A DNA stretch of 64,000 nucleotides from Variovorax paradoxus (GTDB taxonomy: Bacteria; Pseudomonadota; Gammaproteobacteria; Burkholderiales; Burkholderiaceae_C). The stretch is from positions 310,001 to 374,000 of the forward strand of contig NZ_JAUSRN010000002.1 in assembly GCF_030811855.1 (NCBI RefSeq), read 5' to 3'. Below are positions 7,101 to 14,960 of this stretch, in pieces; position 1 is the first letter of the stretch; each line of letters opens with the position of its first letter. The translations under genes and the position numbers were made by a program. The notes under the pieces were generated by a model. That model was not told the origin of the DNA. It saw nothing but the letters and a program-made list of their open reading frames with translations, and did not search any database.

Positions 7101-9345
7101 ACAGACCATTGGCGCAGCCACCGACTCCGACACGCAGAGCTTTGCGGCCGCCTTTGGCACGGCCTCGGTCAACTACGGCGCCGACGGGCCGGGCACCACC
7201 GTCTCGACCTTCACGCTCGGTGTGGCCACGCAGGGCGGTGACTCAGGGCTCAAGAGCGATGGCGCCACCATCTACTTGTACCTGGTCGGCGGCAAGGTCA
7301 TCGGTTCTACATCGGCCACCGAGGCCGGCATTCTTGCCACCAACACCATCTTCGACGTGGCGGTCAGCGCAGCCGGGTCGGTGACCTTGCAGCAGTTTGC
7401 CGAGATCGACCATGCGCTGCCAGGGTCTTCGTCCAACTATGCGGACCAGGAAGCCACGCTGGCTGACACGCTGATCACGCTCACCAACACGGTGACGGTG
7501 ACCGACGGGGACGGCGACACCGCCACGGACTCCGAGGTGCTCAACATCGGTGCCAACATCAAGTTCGATGACGACGGTCCGTCCGTGTCGCTGGGAGCGG
7601 CCGCCGACACGGTGGTGCTCAACACGCAGGATGCACAGACCATTGGCGCAGCCACCGACTCCGACACGCAGAGCTTTGCAGCCGCCTTTGGCACGGCCTC
7701 GGTCAACTACGGCGCCGACGGGCCGGGCACCACCGTCTCGACCTTCACGCTCGGTGTGGCCACGCAGGGCGGTGACTCAGGGCTCAAGAGCGATGGCGCC
7801 ACCATCCGGTTGTACCTGGTGGCTGGCAAGGTCATCGGGTCGACGTCGGCCACCGAAGCCGGTATCACGGCGGGCAACACCATCTTCGACGTGGCGGTCA
7901 GCGCAGCCGGTTCGGTCACGCTGCAGCAGTTTGCCGAGATCGATCACGCGCTGCCAGGTGTGGGGTCGAACTACGCGGACCAGGAAGCCACGCTGGCCGA
8001 CACGCTGATTACCTTGACCAATTCCGTAACGGTCACCGATGGTGATGGCGACACCGCCAGCGATTCGAAGGTGCTCAACATCGGCGCCAACATCCGGTTC
8101 GACGACGACGGCCCGACGGTCACGGCCATCTCCGACCTCACCGGAGCAAACGACGGCCTACCCATTGCGGGAACCTACAACTTCTCCGTGGGCGCGGACG
8201 ACGTGGACAACTCGCCGACCGACGGCATCGTGCTGACAGGCCTGAGCGGCACGACCGGCGGCGGCCGGCCGATCACCGATGCGACCGTTACGCACTTTGC
8301 CGAAGATGCCACGACGGTCACCTACCACTTCAGCTTCAACTACTACCCAGGGCCCACGTCGGCGACGACACAGCCGGCAACCGGCTCGGTCGTCTTCAAC
8401 AAGACCGACGGCACCTTTACGTTTGACATGGATCAGCTCATCGGTGGACAAACGACGTTCTCCACGAGCTCGCCGCTGGCTTCCTTCAACTACGACACCG
8501 AAGGCAACAACTCGCCCGAGATCGTGGTCCAGCAATACAGCAGCGACTTCTTTGGCGTGCTGTCCGCGAGTTCCGCCAAGCCACCGAGCGACACTGGCGA
8601 TCTGATGTCGGGCAACGATCACGCGTTTGCAGCGGGCGAAATCTTCACCAGCGAGAGCAAAGCCTTCGTCAACGTCGCAACCAACACTCTCGGCGTGAAC
8701 TCCGACACCGTGCAGGCCGGCGAGTTGCTGAACTTCGACTTCTACAGGTCGAATCCGGTGAGCAGTCCCAACCTCACGAGTCCGCCACAACGGCCCAGCG
8801 CGACCATTGTCGGTACGGACAAGGCCTATGCCGACGCAATCAACATCACGCTCGATCAGATCACGGACGGCGAAGACGTGGCGATCCTTCTGAAGTTGTT
8901 CGATGCATCGACCAACACCACCACGACACGGCTGCTGATTGCCAACTCCGCGACGGACTATCAATCGGGCACGGGAGGCACGAAGATCGTCAGCATCGGA
9001 GAGGACGACTACGACAGCGCCACCTACCAGATCTCTGGCGTGCAGGTGCTGAGCAGCACCGAAGACCTCACCGGCACGGGCGTCAGCCTGAGCACCCATG
9101 ACGCGGTCACCCTGACCGCGGCCGGGATGAACTATGCCGATACGGCGGACAACGACGTGTTCAAGATCATCAAGATCGATGTGGTCACGGAAACGACCAT
9201 CAACTCGGACGTGGACCTGAACTTTGCAGGCCAGGTGATCGACGACGATGAGGACTTCGCGAACTTCGACTTCGACGTGCACCTGGAGATCGATGGCATC
9301 GCCAACCTGATTGGCACGACCGGCCAGCCAGCGGTGATCGTGTAG
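4144..9345 (+). CDS. Giant type I-secreted protein with five DUF5801-like repeats
   Basis: The 1733-residue protein has no N-terminal signal peptide, fitting export by an ABC-type (type I) system. Its parts are an N-terminal region (about 1-430), five near-identical repeats of 178 residues (about 431-1320), and a C-terminal region of about 410 residues ending in a hydrophobic tail (IDGIANLIGTTGQPAVIV). Each repeat runs from FDDDGPSV to VTVTDGDGDTA and resembles DUF5801/VCBS-like domains of secreted giant proteins. The composition is rich in Asp, Thr, Ser and Gly, low in Lys, and I found no Cys. There are no GGxGxD calcium nonapeptides. The ends are clearly homologous to the product of 19991-23671, which lies in the exporter operon. 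The start has a strong AAGGAG site. A surface-layer, adhesin or matrix role is possible; no enzymatic domain is visible. Confidence 0.85.
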   Translation: MPALNLTAGSTVTLDESANLQNLATSPAVAGDSNDNDIAASSLPTAFSTRLATQNVGTAINAALSGYDGTNTGTNAFTFTVSGTVSDLAFTDTNGALFNGADSGLNTTDGEDIFLYTDTTNNNIVYGKTALNVVVFAAYLEETGTPVSGAKLWTVQYEAISNPDASNPDDPVNLADKIFVSVTSDNAFSFANVPSGQNLFAMFGNATTAIVVTGKNPANESTGAKFNEGDTVNSSQGGGFTSLGTNNQMIDPPGAKSPAEGMYFTFVSGASTDDTVPNLDQNEADEESNIDFTGLVSTTSAAFTVAQLQPDKAATIKISAFTTVLATGDDYVDNLQNNTAVNISSVVVRDSAGNLVTGLSIDLSGDTAVISGVKAGYVIEYQTSGGHNRVLIENVGSTDKNFNASFDIGGFSLPQTMQSTGEVGSMMIFEDDGPSAALAAPTDTVLLNTQDADTIGAATDSDTQDFSTAFSAATVNYGADGPGTTTSSFALGVATQGGDSGLKSDGATIYLYLVGGKVIGSTSATEAGITAGNTIFDVAVSAAGSVTLQQFAEIDHALPGDSSNYAAQEASLADTLVTLTQTVTVTDGDGDTATDSEVLNIGANIKFDDDGPSVSLTAPTDTVLLNTQDADTIGAATDSDTQDFSTAFSAASVNYGADGPGTTTSSFALGVATQGGDSGLKSDGATIYLYLVGGKVIGSTSATEAGILATNTIFDVAVSAAGSVTLQQFAEIDHALPGDSSNYAAQEASLADTLVTLTQTVTVTDGDGDTATDSEVLNIGANIKFDDDGPSVSLTAPTDTVLLNTQDADTIGAATDSDTQDFSTAFSAATVNYGADGPGTTTSSFTLGVATQGGDSGLKSDGATIRLYLVAGKVIGSTSATEAGITAGNTIFDVAVSAAGSVTLQQFAEIDHALPGDSSNYAAQEATLADTLVTLTQTVTVTDGDGDTATDSEVLNIGANIKFDDDGPSVSLTAPTDTVVLNTQDAQTIGAATDSDTQSFAAAFGTASVNYGADGPGTTVSTFTLGVATQGGDSGLKSDGATIYLYLVGGKVIGSTSATEAGILATNTIFDVAVSAAGSVTLQQFAEIDHALPGSSSNYADQEATLADTLITLTNTVTVTDGDGDTATDSEVLNIGANIKFDDDGPSVSLGAAADTVVLNTQDAQTIGAATDSDTQSFAAAFGTASVNYGADGPGTTVSTFTLGVATQGGDSGLKSDGATIRLYLVAGKVIGSTSATEAGITAGNTIFDVAVSAAGSVTLQQFAEIDHALPGVGSNYADQEATLADTLITLTNSVTVTDGDGDTASDSKVLNIGANIRFDDDGPTVTAISDLTGANDGLPIAGTYNFSVGADDVDNSPTDGIVLTGLSGTTGGGRPITDATVTHFAEDATTVTYHFSFNYYPGPTSATTQPATGSVVFNKTDGTFTFDMDQLIGGQTTFSTSSPLASFNYDTEGNNSPEIVVQQYSSDFFGVLSASSAKPPSDTGDLMSGNDHAFAAGEIFTSESKAFVNVATNTLGVNSDTVQAGELLNFDFYRSNPVSSPNLTSPPQRPSATIVGTDKAYADAINITLDQITDGEDVAILLKLFDASTNTTTTRLLIANSATDYQSGTGGTKIVSIGEDDYDSATYQISGVQVLSSTEDLTGTGVSLSTHDAVTLTAAGMNYADTADNDVFKIIKIDVVTETTINSDVDLNFAGQVIDDDEDFANFDFDVHLEIDGIANLIGTTGQPAVIV
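5437..8106 (+). repeat. Five tandem 534-bp repeats inside the secreted-protein gene
   Basis: Units begin near 5437, 5971, 6505, 7039 and 7573, each 534 bp, and stay in frame. Long stretches are identical at DNA level, for example the start of units 2 and 3. Units 2 and 4 share one variant pair (IYLYLVGGK with GILATNT). Units 3 and 5 share another (IRLYLVAGK with GITAGNT). Units 4 and 5 together share a third variant (TQDAQTIG, AAAFGTA). This mosaic suggests block duplication plus gene conversion. Confidence 0.92.
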
Positions 9346-9364
9346 CGGGCTCTCAAGCAAGGGA

Positions 9365-9396
9365 AAAAGGGGGCGGCAAAAATGCCGCCCCCTTTT
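9365..9396 (+). terminator. Rho-independent terminator after the secreted-protein gene
   Basis: A perfect 13-bp stem (AAAAGGGGGCGGC paired with GCCGCCCCCTTTT) with a short A-rich loop lies about 20 bases after the stop. It ends in four T residues, so the large gene is probably monocistronic. Confidence 0.85.
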
Positions 9397-9459
9397 CATC
9401 TGGCCTGCGCCAGGTGTACAAATGCCGGAGTTGCTCATCTGGCACTTGCACTCTATCGC

Positions 9460-9488
9460 TTGCAATTAGATCGCATGCGATATATCAT
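9460..9488 (+). promoter_or_regulatory. Promoter with palindromic operator before the OhrR-like gene
   Basis: The palindrome ATCGCATGCGAT (9470-9481) lies between a possible -35 box TTGCAA (9460-9465) and a -10 box TATCAT (9483-9488), with 17 bases between them. The same kind of palindrome recurs at 10013-10028 before the next gene. This fits autorepression by the adjacent MarR/OhrR regulator. The predicted transcript start falls almost on the ATG at 9496, so the mRNA may be leaderless. Confidence 0.6.
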
Positions 9489-9495
9489 TCGGCCC

Positions 9496-9972
9496 ATGCC
9501 TTCCAAGCCACTTCCCGCCAAGTCCGCAGCCGCCCCCCAGGGCGATGCATTGGCGCTGGACGAGCAGCTCTGCTTCGCCCTCTATTCGACGATGCTGAGC
9601 CTCAACAAGGTGTACCGCGGCCTGCTGCGGGGCCTCGACCTGACGTACCTCCAATACCTCGTCATGCTCGTGCTGTGGGAGCAGGACGGCGTGAACGTAT
9701 CCGAGATCTGCGCACGGCTGGCGCTCGAAACAACCACCCTCACCCCCCTTCTCAAGCGGCTCGAAGCGCGCGGCCTCATCCAGCGGGTGCGGTCGGCAAC
9801 GGACGAACGGCAGGTGATCGTGTCGCTCACCGCCGAAGGCCGAGCACTACGCGCCAAGGCCAAGGCGCTTCCGTCATGCCTCGCCGAGGCCATGGAGCTG
9901 CCGCCCAAGGACATCGTCAAGCTGCGCACGCAGCTGAAAACGCTGCGTTCCAACCTCGACAGGAACGCGTGA
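9496..9972 (+). CDS. MarR/OhrR-family redox-sensing repressor
   Basis: A 158-residue winged-helix regulator. LDEQLCFALYSTMLSLNKVYR followed by LDLTYLQYLVMLVLWEQDG is the hallmark of OhrR proteins. The Cys in QLCF matches the reactive peroxide-sensing cysteine. The wing region reads RSATDERQVIVSLTAEG. I chose the ATG at 9496 because an upstream in-frame ATG at 9475 lies inside the operator palindrome; neither has a good ribosome-binding site. No ohr gene is adjacent. The next gene is a Tat-exported alpha/beta hydrolase with a matching operator, so that is the likely target. Confidence 0.85.
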   Translation: MPSKPLPAKSAAAPQGDALALDEQLCFALYSTMLSLNKVYRGLLRGLDLTYLQYLVMLVLWEQDGVNVSEICARLALETTTLTPLLKRLEARGLIQRVRSATDERQVIVSLTAEGRALRAKAKALPSCLAEAMELPPKDIVKLRTQLKTLRSNLDRNA

Positions 9973-10012
9973 TGGCCTGCCGCGTCTGCCTTCCTGTTTT
10001 TCTCTCGGATTT

Positions 10013-10028
10013 ATATCGCACGCGATAT
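10013..10028 (+). promoter_or_regulatory. Second OhrR-type palindrome, before the hydrolase gene
   Basis: ATATCGC-AC-GCGATAT is a perfect 7-bp inverted repeat with a 2-base spacer. It is very like the palindrome at 9468-9483 and lies about 60 bases before the hydrolase start. The pairing suggests one regulator acting on both genes. Confidence 0.65.
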
Positions 10029-10085
10029 TCATACGAACGATAGTTTTAGTTTGCATTAACCACCACGTCAAAAAAGGAACGCACC

Positions 10086-11099
10086 ATGTCCGCCAACAGC
10101 AACAAGAATCTCACTACCGCCGCCCCGACCCGCCGCAGCCTGCTGGTCGGCGGCGCTTCCGTTGCAGCCGGGGCCCTTGTGGGGACCGGCTTCTCCCAAG
10201 TGGCATCCGCCGCTTCAACCGCCGCGCCGAAAGCCGGTGCGGTACCTGCATCTTCAAAAGGAAAGCAACTCATGAGCAACACCATCGTCACCAAGGACGG
10301 CACCCAGCTTTACTACAAGGACTGGGGATCGGGCCAGCCCGTCGTGTTCAGCCACGGCTGGCCGCTCAATTCCGACAGCTGGGAATCGCAGATGCTGTTC
10401 CTTGCATCGCAGGGCTACCGCGCCGTGGCGCATGACCGCCGCGGCCACGGCCGCTCCAGCCAGCCCTGGAACGGCAATGACATGGACACCTACGCCGACG
10501 ACCTGGCCACTGTCATCGAAACGCTGGACCTGAAGAACGCCATCCTGGTCGGCTTCTCGACTGGCGGCGGCGAGGTGGCGCGCTACATCGGCCGCCACGG
10601 CACCAAGCGCGTGGCCAAGGCCGCGTTGATCTCGGCCGTGCCGCCGCAAATGCTGAAGACCGCCGCCAATCCGGGCGGCCTGCCGATGGAGGTGTTCGAC
10701 GGCCTGCGCGCGGCCCAGCTCGCGAACCGTTCGCAGTTCTACAAGGACTTGCCCACGGGTCCGTTCTTCGGCTTCAACCGTCCGGGAGCGAAGGTCTCGC
10801 AAGGCTTGATCGACGCGTGGTGGACGCAGGGCATGATGGCCGGCCACAAGAACACCTATGACTCGATCAAGGCGTTCTCGGAAACCGACTTCACCGAAGA
10901 CCTGAAGAAGTTCGACGTGCCCACGCTCATCGTCCACGGCGACGACGACCAGATCGTGCCGATCGGCGCTTCGGGCCTGGCATCGGCCAAGCTGGTGAAG
11001 AACAACAAGCTCATCGTCTATCCGGGCGCGCCGCATGGGCTGACGGATACGCACAAGGACAAGTTCAACGCGGATTTGCTGGCGTTCATCAAGTCCTGA
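10086..11099 (+). CDS. Tat-exported alpha/beta hydrolase (cofactor-free haloperoxidase/arylesterase type)
   Basis: The 337-residue protein starts with a Tat-like signal ([19 protein letters not shown], with a likely cleavage near residue 43). The mature domain begins [19 protein letters not shown], like stand-alone cytosolic members of the family. The catalytic triad is visible: Ser in GFSTGGG, Asp in HGDDDQIVP, His in GAPHGLTD. The family includes non-haem chloroperoxidases and esterases that can make or use peracids. The ribosome-binding site AAGGAA precedes the ATG. Placement under an OhrR-type operator suggests a link to peroxide or peracid stress. The substrate is unknown. Confidence 0.83.
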   Translation: MSANSNKNLTTAAPTRRSLLVGGASVAAGALVGTGFSQVASAASTAAPKAGAVPASSKGKQLMSNTIVTKDGTQLYYKDWGSGQPVVFSHGWPLNSDSWESQMLFLASQGYRAVAHDRRGHGRSSQPWNGNDMDTYADDLATVIETLDLKNAILVGFSTGGGEVARYIGRHGTKRVAKAALISAVPPQMLKTAANPGGLPMEVFDGLRAAQLANRSQFYKDLPTGPFFGFNRPGAKVSQGLIDAWWTQGMMAGHKNTYDSIKAFSETDFTEDLKKFDVPTLIVHGDDDQIVPIGASGLASAKLVKNNKLIVYPGAPHGLTDTHKDKFNADLLAFIKS

Positions 11100-11109
11100 G
11101 CGTTCCACC

Positions 11110-11126
11110 GGCCCTGTAGCAGGGCC
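11110..11126 (+). terminator. Short hairpin after the hydrolase gene
   Basis: GGCCCTG-tag-CAGGGCC forms a perfect 7-bp stem ten bases after the stop and is followed by TCTT. The T-tract is weak, so termination efficiency is uncertain. Confidence 0.5.
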
Positions 11127-11131
11127 TCTTG

Positions 11132-11242
11132 CCCCCTCTCCCTCTGGGAGAGGGTTGGGGTGAGGGCGTCGGCGTCGATGAAACGGCCGCGCCTCATCAC
11201 AAGCACATGCCCTCACCCCTGCCCTCTCCCAGAGGGAGAGGG
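11132..11242. repeat. Inverted pair of REP-like palindromic elements
   Basis: Two copies of one element (11132-11166 and 11210-11242) face each other. Each contains the palindrome CCCTCTCCC-AGA-GGGAGAGGG next to CCCTCACCCC, with about 43 bases between them. This sequence type is a common dispersed repeat in Burkholderiales and other proteobacteria. Lying between convergent genes, it could form a long hairpin and act as a two-way terminator or mRNA stabiliser. Confidence 0.8.
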
Positions 11243-11251
11243 AGAAAGACC

Positions 11252-13042
11252 TCAGGCCGCTTCGTACCACCGGTCCTTCGAAAGCATCACCCGGTGGTGC
11301 CCACACCCCGCCGGCATCATCGGAAAGCAGTTCTCCTGTGCAGCAACCTGCACGTCGAGGAAAAACGGCCCTTCGCTGCCAAGGCATTCTGCAAGCGCCG
11401 CCTCCAGCTCGGCCGGATCACTCACGCGCCGCGCACCCCAACCAAAAGCCTTGGCCAGTGCCACGAAATCGGGCAGCGCCTCGTTCCAGCTGTGGCTCAG
11501 CCGGTTGCCGTGGTTGAGCTCCTGCCACTGGCGCACCATGCCCATGTAGCCGTTGTTGCACAGCACCAGCTTCACCGGCGTGCGGTGCTGCACAGCCGTT
11601 GAAAGCTCCTGGATGTTCATCAGCACCGACGCATCGCCGCTCACGCACACCGTGAGCGCGCCAGGGTGCGCAACCTGCGCGCCAATGGCTGCCGGCAATC
11701 CGTAGCCCATCGTGCCGGCGCCGCCCGATGTGAGCCAGCGCCGCGGCCGATCGAAGCGCAGGTATTGCGCGGCCCACATCTGGTGCTGTCCCACGTCGGT
11801 CGACACGATGGCATCGCGCCCGGCGATGGCGCGCTGCAATGACGACATCAGCTGCTGCGGCAGGATCGCATCAGCGCGCGGCGTGAAGCCAAGGCAATCT
11901 TCCGCCCGCCAGCGTTCGATGCGCTGCCACCAGGGCGCAAGGCGCTCCGGCGCAAAGTCGTTCGCGGGCAACAGCGCGAGCAGGGCTTGGACGATGTCGC
12001 CGCAATCGCCCACCATCGGCACGTCGACCTTCACCACCTTGTTGATGCTGCCCGGATCGATGTCGATGTGAATCTTGCGCGCATGCGGACAGAACTCGTC
12101 GAGCTTGCCGGTCACGCGGTCGTCGAAGCGTGCGCCGACGCATACGACCAGGTCGGCCTCGTGCATGGCCAGGTTGGCTTCGAGCATGCCGTGCATGCCC
12201 AGCATGCCGATGAACTTCGGGTCCGATGCGGGAAAGGCGCCCAGCCCCATCAGCGTGAGCGTGCACGGCGCGTGCAGGCGGTGCGCCAGCTGCGCGAAGG
12301 CTTCGCACGCGGCGGGGCCCGAGTTGATCAGCCCTCCGCCGCCATAGAGCACTGGGCGGCGAGCCGTCGAGATCAGGTCGGCCGCGCGCTGCAGCATGGC
12401 CCTTGGCGGCAGCGCGGCCCTGCCCGTGCGCAGCGCACGCAGCGGCCGGGGTTCGGCACCGTGCCCAAGCCGCATGAGCTGCACATCCTTGGGCACGTCG
12501 AGCAGCACCGGCCCGGGCCGCCCCGATGCGGCGATCTCCAGCGCGCGGCGCACCAGCTGCGGCACGTCGTCGGGCGCGCGCACCTGCTGGTTCCACTTGG
12601 TCACCGACCTGGACATGCCGAGCGCGTCGCTCTCCTGAAAGGCCTGCGTGCCGATCACCCCCGTCGCCACTTGCCCGCTGATGCACAAGAGCGGCACCGA
12701 GTCGCTGATGGCGTCGAGCAGGCCGCTGATGGTGTTGCCCACGCCCGGCCCAGACGTGACGAGCACCACACCCACGCGTCCCGTGGTGCGCGCATAGCCT
12801 TCGGCGGCATGCACTGCGGCCTGCTCGTGCCGCACAAGCACGTGGCGCAGCCGCGGCTCGCCGTGGAGCGCGTCATAGAGCGGCAGCGCGGCGCCGCCGG
12901 GGTAGCCGAAAAGAGTGTCGACGCCGCATTCGACCAATGTGTCGAGCAGCGCCTCGGCCCCATTGCGCACGCGGGTCGCATCGACGGAGCCCGCGTGCTG
13001 AAGGGATGGAGAAGAAGTGGGAGGAAGGTCGAGCAGTCGCAT
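11252..13042 (-). CDS. Acetolactate synthase large subunit-like ThDP enzyme
   Basis: About 596 residues with the three-domain thiamine-diphosphate fold. The N-terminal catalytic part has [14 protein letters not shown] and the Glu-containing [15 protein letters not shown]. The C-terminal cofactor site has [16 protein letters not shown] followed by [13 protein letters not shown], a combination typical of acetohydroxyacid synthases. The start MRLLDLPP is chosen because the longer frame would overlap the divergent Lrp gene. There is no adjacent small subunit (ilvN), unlike the main biosynthetic locus, so this may be a second isozyme. The divergent Lrp-type gene suggests amino-acid-responsive control. 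Confidence 0.83.
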   Translation of the reverse strand: MRLLDLPPTSSPSLQHAGSVDATRVRNGAEALLDTLVECGVDTLFGYPGGAALPLYDALHGEPRLRHVLVRHEQAAVHAAEGYARTTGRVGVVLVTSGPGVGNTISGLLDAISDSVPLLCISGQVATGVIGTQAFQESDALGMSRSVTKWNQQVRAPDDVPQLVRRALEIAASGRPGPVLLDVPKDVQLMRLGHGAEPRPLRALRTGRAALPPRAMLQRAADLISTARRPVLYGGGGLINSGPAACEAFAQLAHRLHAPCTLTLMGLGAFPASDPKFIGMLGMHGMLEANLAMHEADLVVCVGARFDDRVTGKLDEFCPHARKIHIDIDPGSINKVVKVDVPMVGDCGDIVQALLALLPANDFAPERLAPWWQRIERWRAEDCLGFTPRADAILPQQLMSSLQRAIAGRDAIVSTDVGQHQMWAAQYLRFDRPRRWLTSGGAGTMGYGLPAAIGAQVAHPGALTVCVSGDASVLMNIQELSTAVQHRTPVKLVLCNNGYMGMVRQWQELNHGNRLSHSWNEALPDFVALAKAFGWGARRVSDPAELEAALAECLGSEGPFFLDVQVAAQENCFPMMPAGCGHHRVMLSKDRWYEAA

Positions 13043-13107
13043 GCCGTCGATTCTTCCGATTCTGATGCAGAATTTGCGTCTTTCTTTTGGCTCATTCACC
13101 CCATTTA

Positions 13108-13602
13108 ATGAAAACCCTTCGGAAAATACCCACCAAAGAAGAAGGATCTTTCGACAAGATCGACATGGCGATCCTGCGGGTGCTGCTGCTCGACTCGCGC
13201 AAGACCCTGCAGGAGATCGGCCAAGAGGTCGGCCTGTCGCCCACCAGTTGCTGGACGCGCATCAAAAAGCTGGAGGCTCAGGGCGTGATCAAGCGCTACA
13301 CCATCGACGTCGATCCGTCCAAGCTCGGCTATCACGATTCGGTCATCGTGCAGGTCACGCTCGAAAGCCACACCGACGAAACGCTGTACGACTTCGGCCG
13401 CGTGCTCGCAACCATTCCGGAGATCCAGGAGGCGTATCTCGTGTCAGGCGACTACGACTACTACATCCGCATCGCGGTGCGCGACACGCGCGACTACGAG
13501 CGGCTGCTGCGCGAAAAGCTCTACAAGATCCCCGGCATCCGCCACAGCAAATCGCACTTCGTGCTGCGCGTGCTGAAGGAGACCAGCGTGCCTGTCATCT
13601 GA
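13108..13602 (+). CDS. Lrp/AsnC-family transcriptional regulator
   Basis: A 164-residue protein with an N-terminal helix-turn-helix ([44 protein letters not shown]) and a C-terminal ligand-binding RAM domain (residues about 80-160). It is divergent from the acetolactate synthase-like gene with about 65 bases between the starts, the usual arrangement for local control. The start ATG at 13108 follows an A/T-rich stretch without a clear ribosome-binding site; an alternative in-frame start lies at 13087. Confidence 0.87.
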   Translation: MKTLRKIPTKEEGSFDKIDMAILRVLLLDSRKTLQEIGQEVGLSPTSCWTRIKKLEAQGVIKRYTIDVDPSKLGYHDSVIVQVTLESHTDETLYDFGRVLATIPEIQEAYLVSGDYDYYIRIAVRDTRDYERLLREKLYKIPGIRHSKSHFVLRVLKETSVPVI

Positions 13603-13613
13603 CGGGCAAGGAA

Positions 13614-14960
13614 TCAACGCACGAGCCAGCCGTTGATCTCGTCGATGACCTCGGTCTTGGGGCCGCCCGCAAGCGCCTGCAAGCGTACGCGCGACAGCAT
13701 GTAGACAAAGCGGGCCTGTGCCAGGTCGCGCTGCGCGGAAACCTTCAGCTGCTCCGCATTCAGCACGTCGGGCAAGGTGCGGCTGCCGGCCTCGAACGAT
13801 CGGCTGTTCGAGATGACGACCTGCTCCGCGGACCGCACCGCCTGTTCGAGCGCCCGCACCCGGAGGACGCCTTCCGTCACACCGCGGAACTCGCGATGCA
13901 GGCGCACCCCCAGGTCGCGGCGCATGGCTTCGAGGGCCTCTTCGGCACGCTGCTGCCCTGCAAGCGCCTGCCTCACGGTCGAACTCACGTAGCCGCCGGC
14001 ATAGAGCGGAATGTTGAGTTGCAGGCCGATGGACCGATTGGTGTAGCGGGTCTTGATGCTGGTGATCGTGTCGCTGTCGTTGCGCGACCACTGGGCGACG
14101 GCGTCCAAGGTTGGGTAGTGGCCGGCTTGGGCCTTCTCCACCTCGTATTTGGCCGCTTCGACTTGCGCGACAAGCGACTGGAGTTCCGGGCTGTTGATCT
14201 CGGCCTGCTCGACCCAGGCTTCCAGCCGGTCTGGCACCGGCGGGACCAGCCGCATCCTGGACGGATCGAGCGGCGCCAGCCTGTCGATCGGGCGATTGAC
14301 CAGGCTCTGGATCTGCCTGCGTGTGAAGTCCAGGTTCTGGCGCGCCTCGAGTTCCTGCGCCACGTTGAGGTCCAGCGCCGCACGTGCTTCGTCAATGTCG
14401 GTTCGCGTGCCCAAGCCTGCGCTGAAACGCTTCTGCGCGGCATCGAACTGGGTCGTGTAGGCCGTCTTCTGCGCCAGCACCAGCGCAAGATGTTCCTCGG
14501 CCAGGAGCGCCTCGAAATAGGCAGCGCTCACACGAACGCCGACGTTCTGCGTCTCGCGCTCCAGCGTTGCCTCCGCATCGTCGACCTGCGCTCGCGCCTG
14601 GCGGTAGTCGGCCAGCAGTTGCATGCGAAAGAGCGGCTGCCGCAAGGTCAACGCTTCGCTGCTGCTGGTGTAGCGCAGGTTTGCGGTGACCAGCTGCCCG
14701 GAGGCATCGGGCGAGGTTCGTTCCAGCGAATTTCGATAGCGGGAGACGCTTGCCGACACGCTCGGAAGCAGCTGCGCCCGGGCCTGCGGCAAGCGCTCGC
14801 GCCGGGCGTCCGTGGCCGCGCGCACGGCGCGGATCGTCGAGTCTTGAACCAGCGCTTCCCCATAGGTCTGCGACAAGTCGAGCGACCAAGACTGCCCGGA
14901 GAACAGGCCGGCGGCAGCAGCAGCGAATGCCAGCAGTTGTTTTTTTTGCTTCACCTTCAT
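13614..14960 (-). CDS. TolC-family outer membrane channel of the type I secretion system
   Basis: The 448-residue protein has an N-terminal signal peptide (KKQLLAFAAAAAGLFSGQSWS) and two outer-membrane-efflux repeats with long alpha-helical stretches. SLDLSQTYGEALVQDSTIRAVRA and LNIPLYAGGYVSSTVRQA are typical of TolC-like proteins. It forms the outer membrane exit duct. Its ATG overlaps the stop of the upstream HlyD gene (ATGA). It is the last gene of the minus-strand substrate-exporter operon, and its stop is 11 bases from that of the convergent Lrp gene. Confidence 0.9.
   Translation of the reverse strand: MKVKQKKQLLAFAAAAAGLFSGQSWSLDLSQTYGEALVQDSTIRAVRAATDARRERLPQARAQLLPSVSASVSRYRNSLERTSPDASGQLVTANLRYTSSSEALTLRQPLFRMQLLADYRQARAQVDDAEATLERETQNVGVRVSAAYFEALLAEEHLALVLAQKTAYTTQFDAAQKRFSAGLGTRTDIDEARAALDLNVAQELEARQNLDFTRRQIQSLVNRPIDRLAPLDPSRMRLVPPVPDRLEAWVEQAEINSPELQSLVAQVEAAKYEVEKAQAGHYPTLDAVAQWSRNDSDTITSIKTRYTNRSIGLQLNIPLYAGGYVSSTVRQALAGQQRAEEALEAMRRDLGVRLHREFRGVTEGVLRVRALEQAVRSAEQVVISNSRSFEAGSRTLPDVLNAEQLKVSAQRDLAQARFVYMLSRVRLQALAGGPKTEVIDEINGWLVR

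Noticed and set aside
5437..8106. Tandem repeats considered as a CRISPR-like or satellite array
   Set aside because: The unit is 534 bp, in frame, without spacers, and encodes a protein domain.
5835..8165. Repeated antisense frames of about 89 codons within the tandem repeats
   Set aside because: They recur only because the 534-bp repeat recurs and have no ribosome-binding sites or recognisable product.
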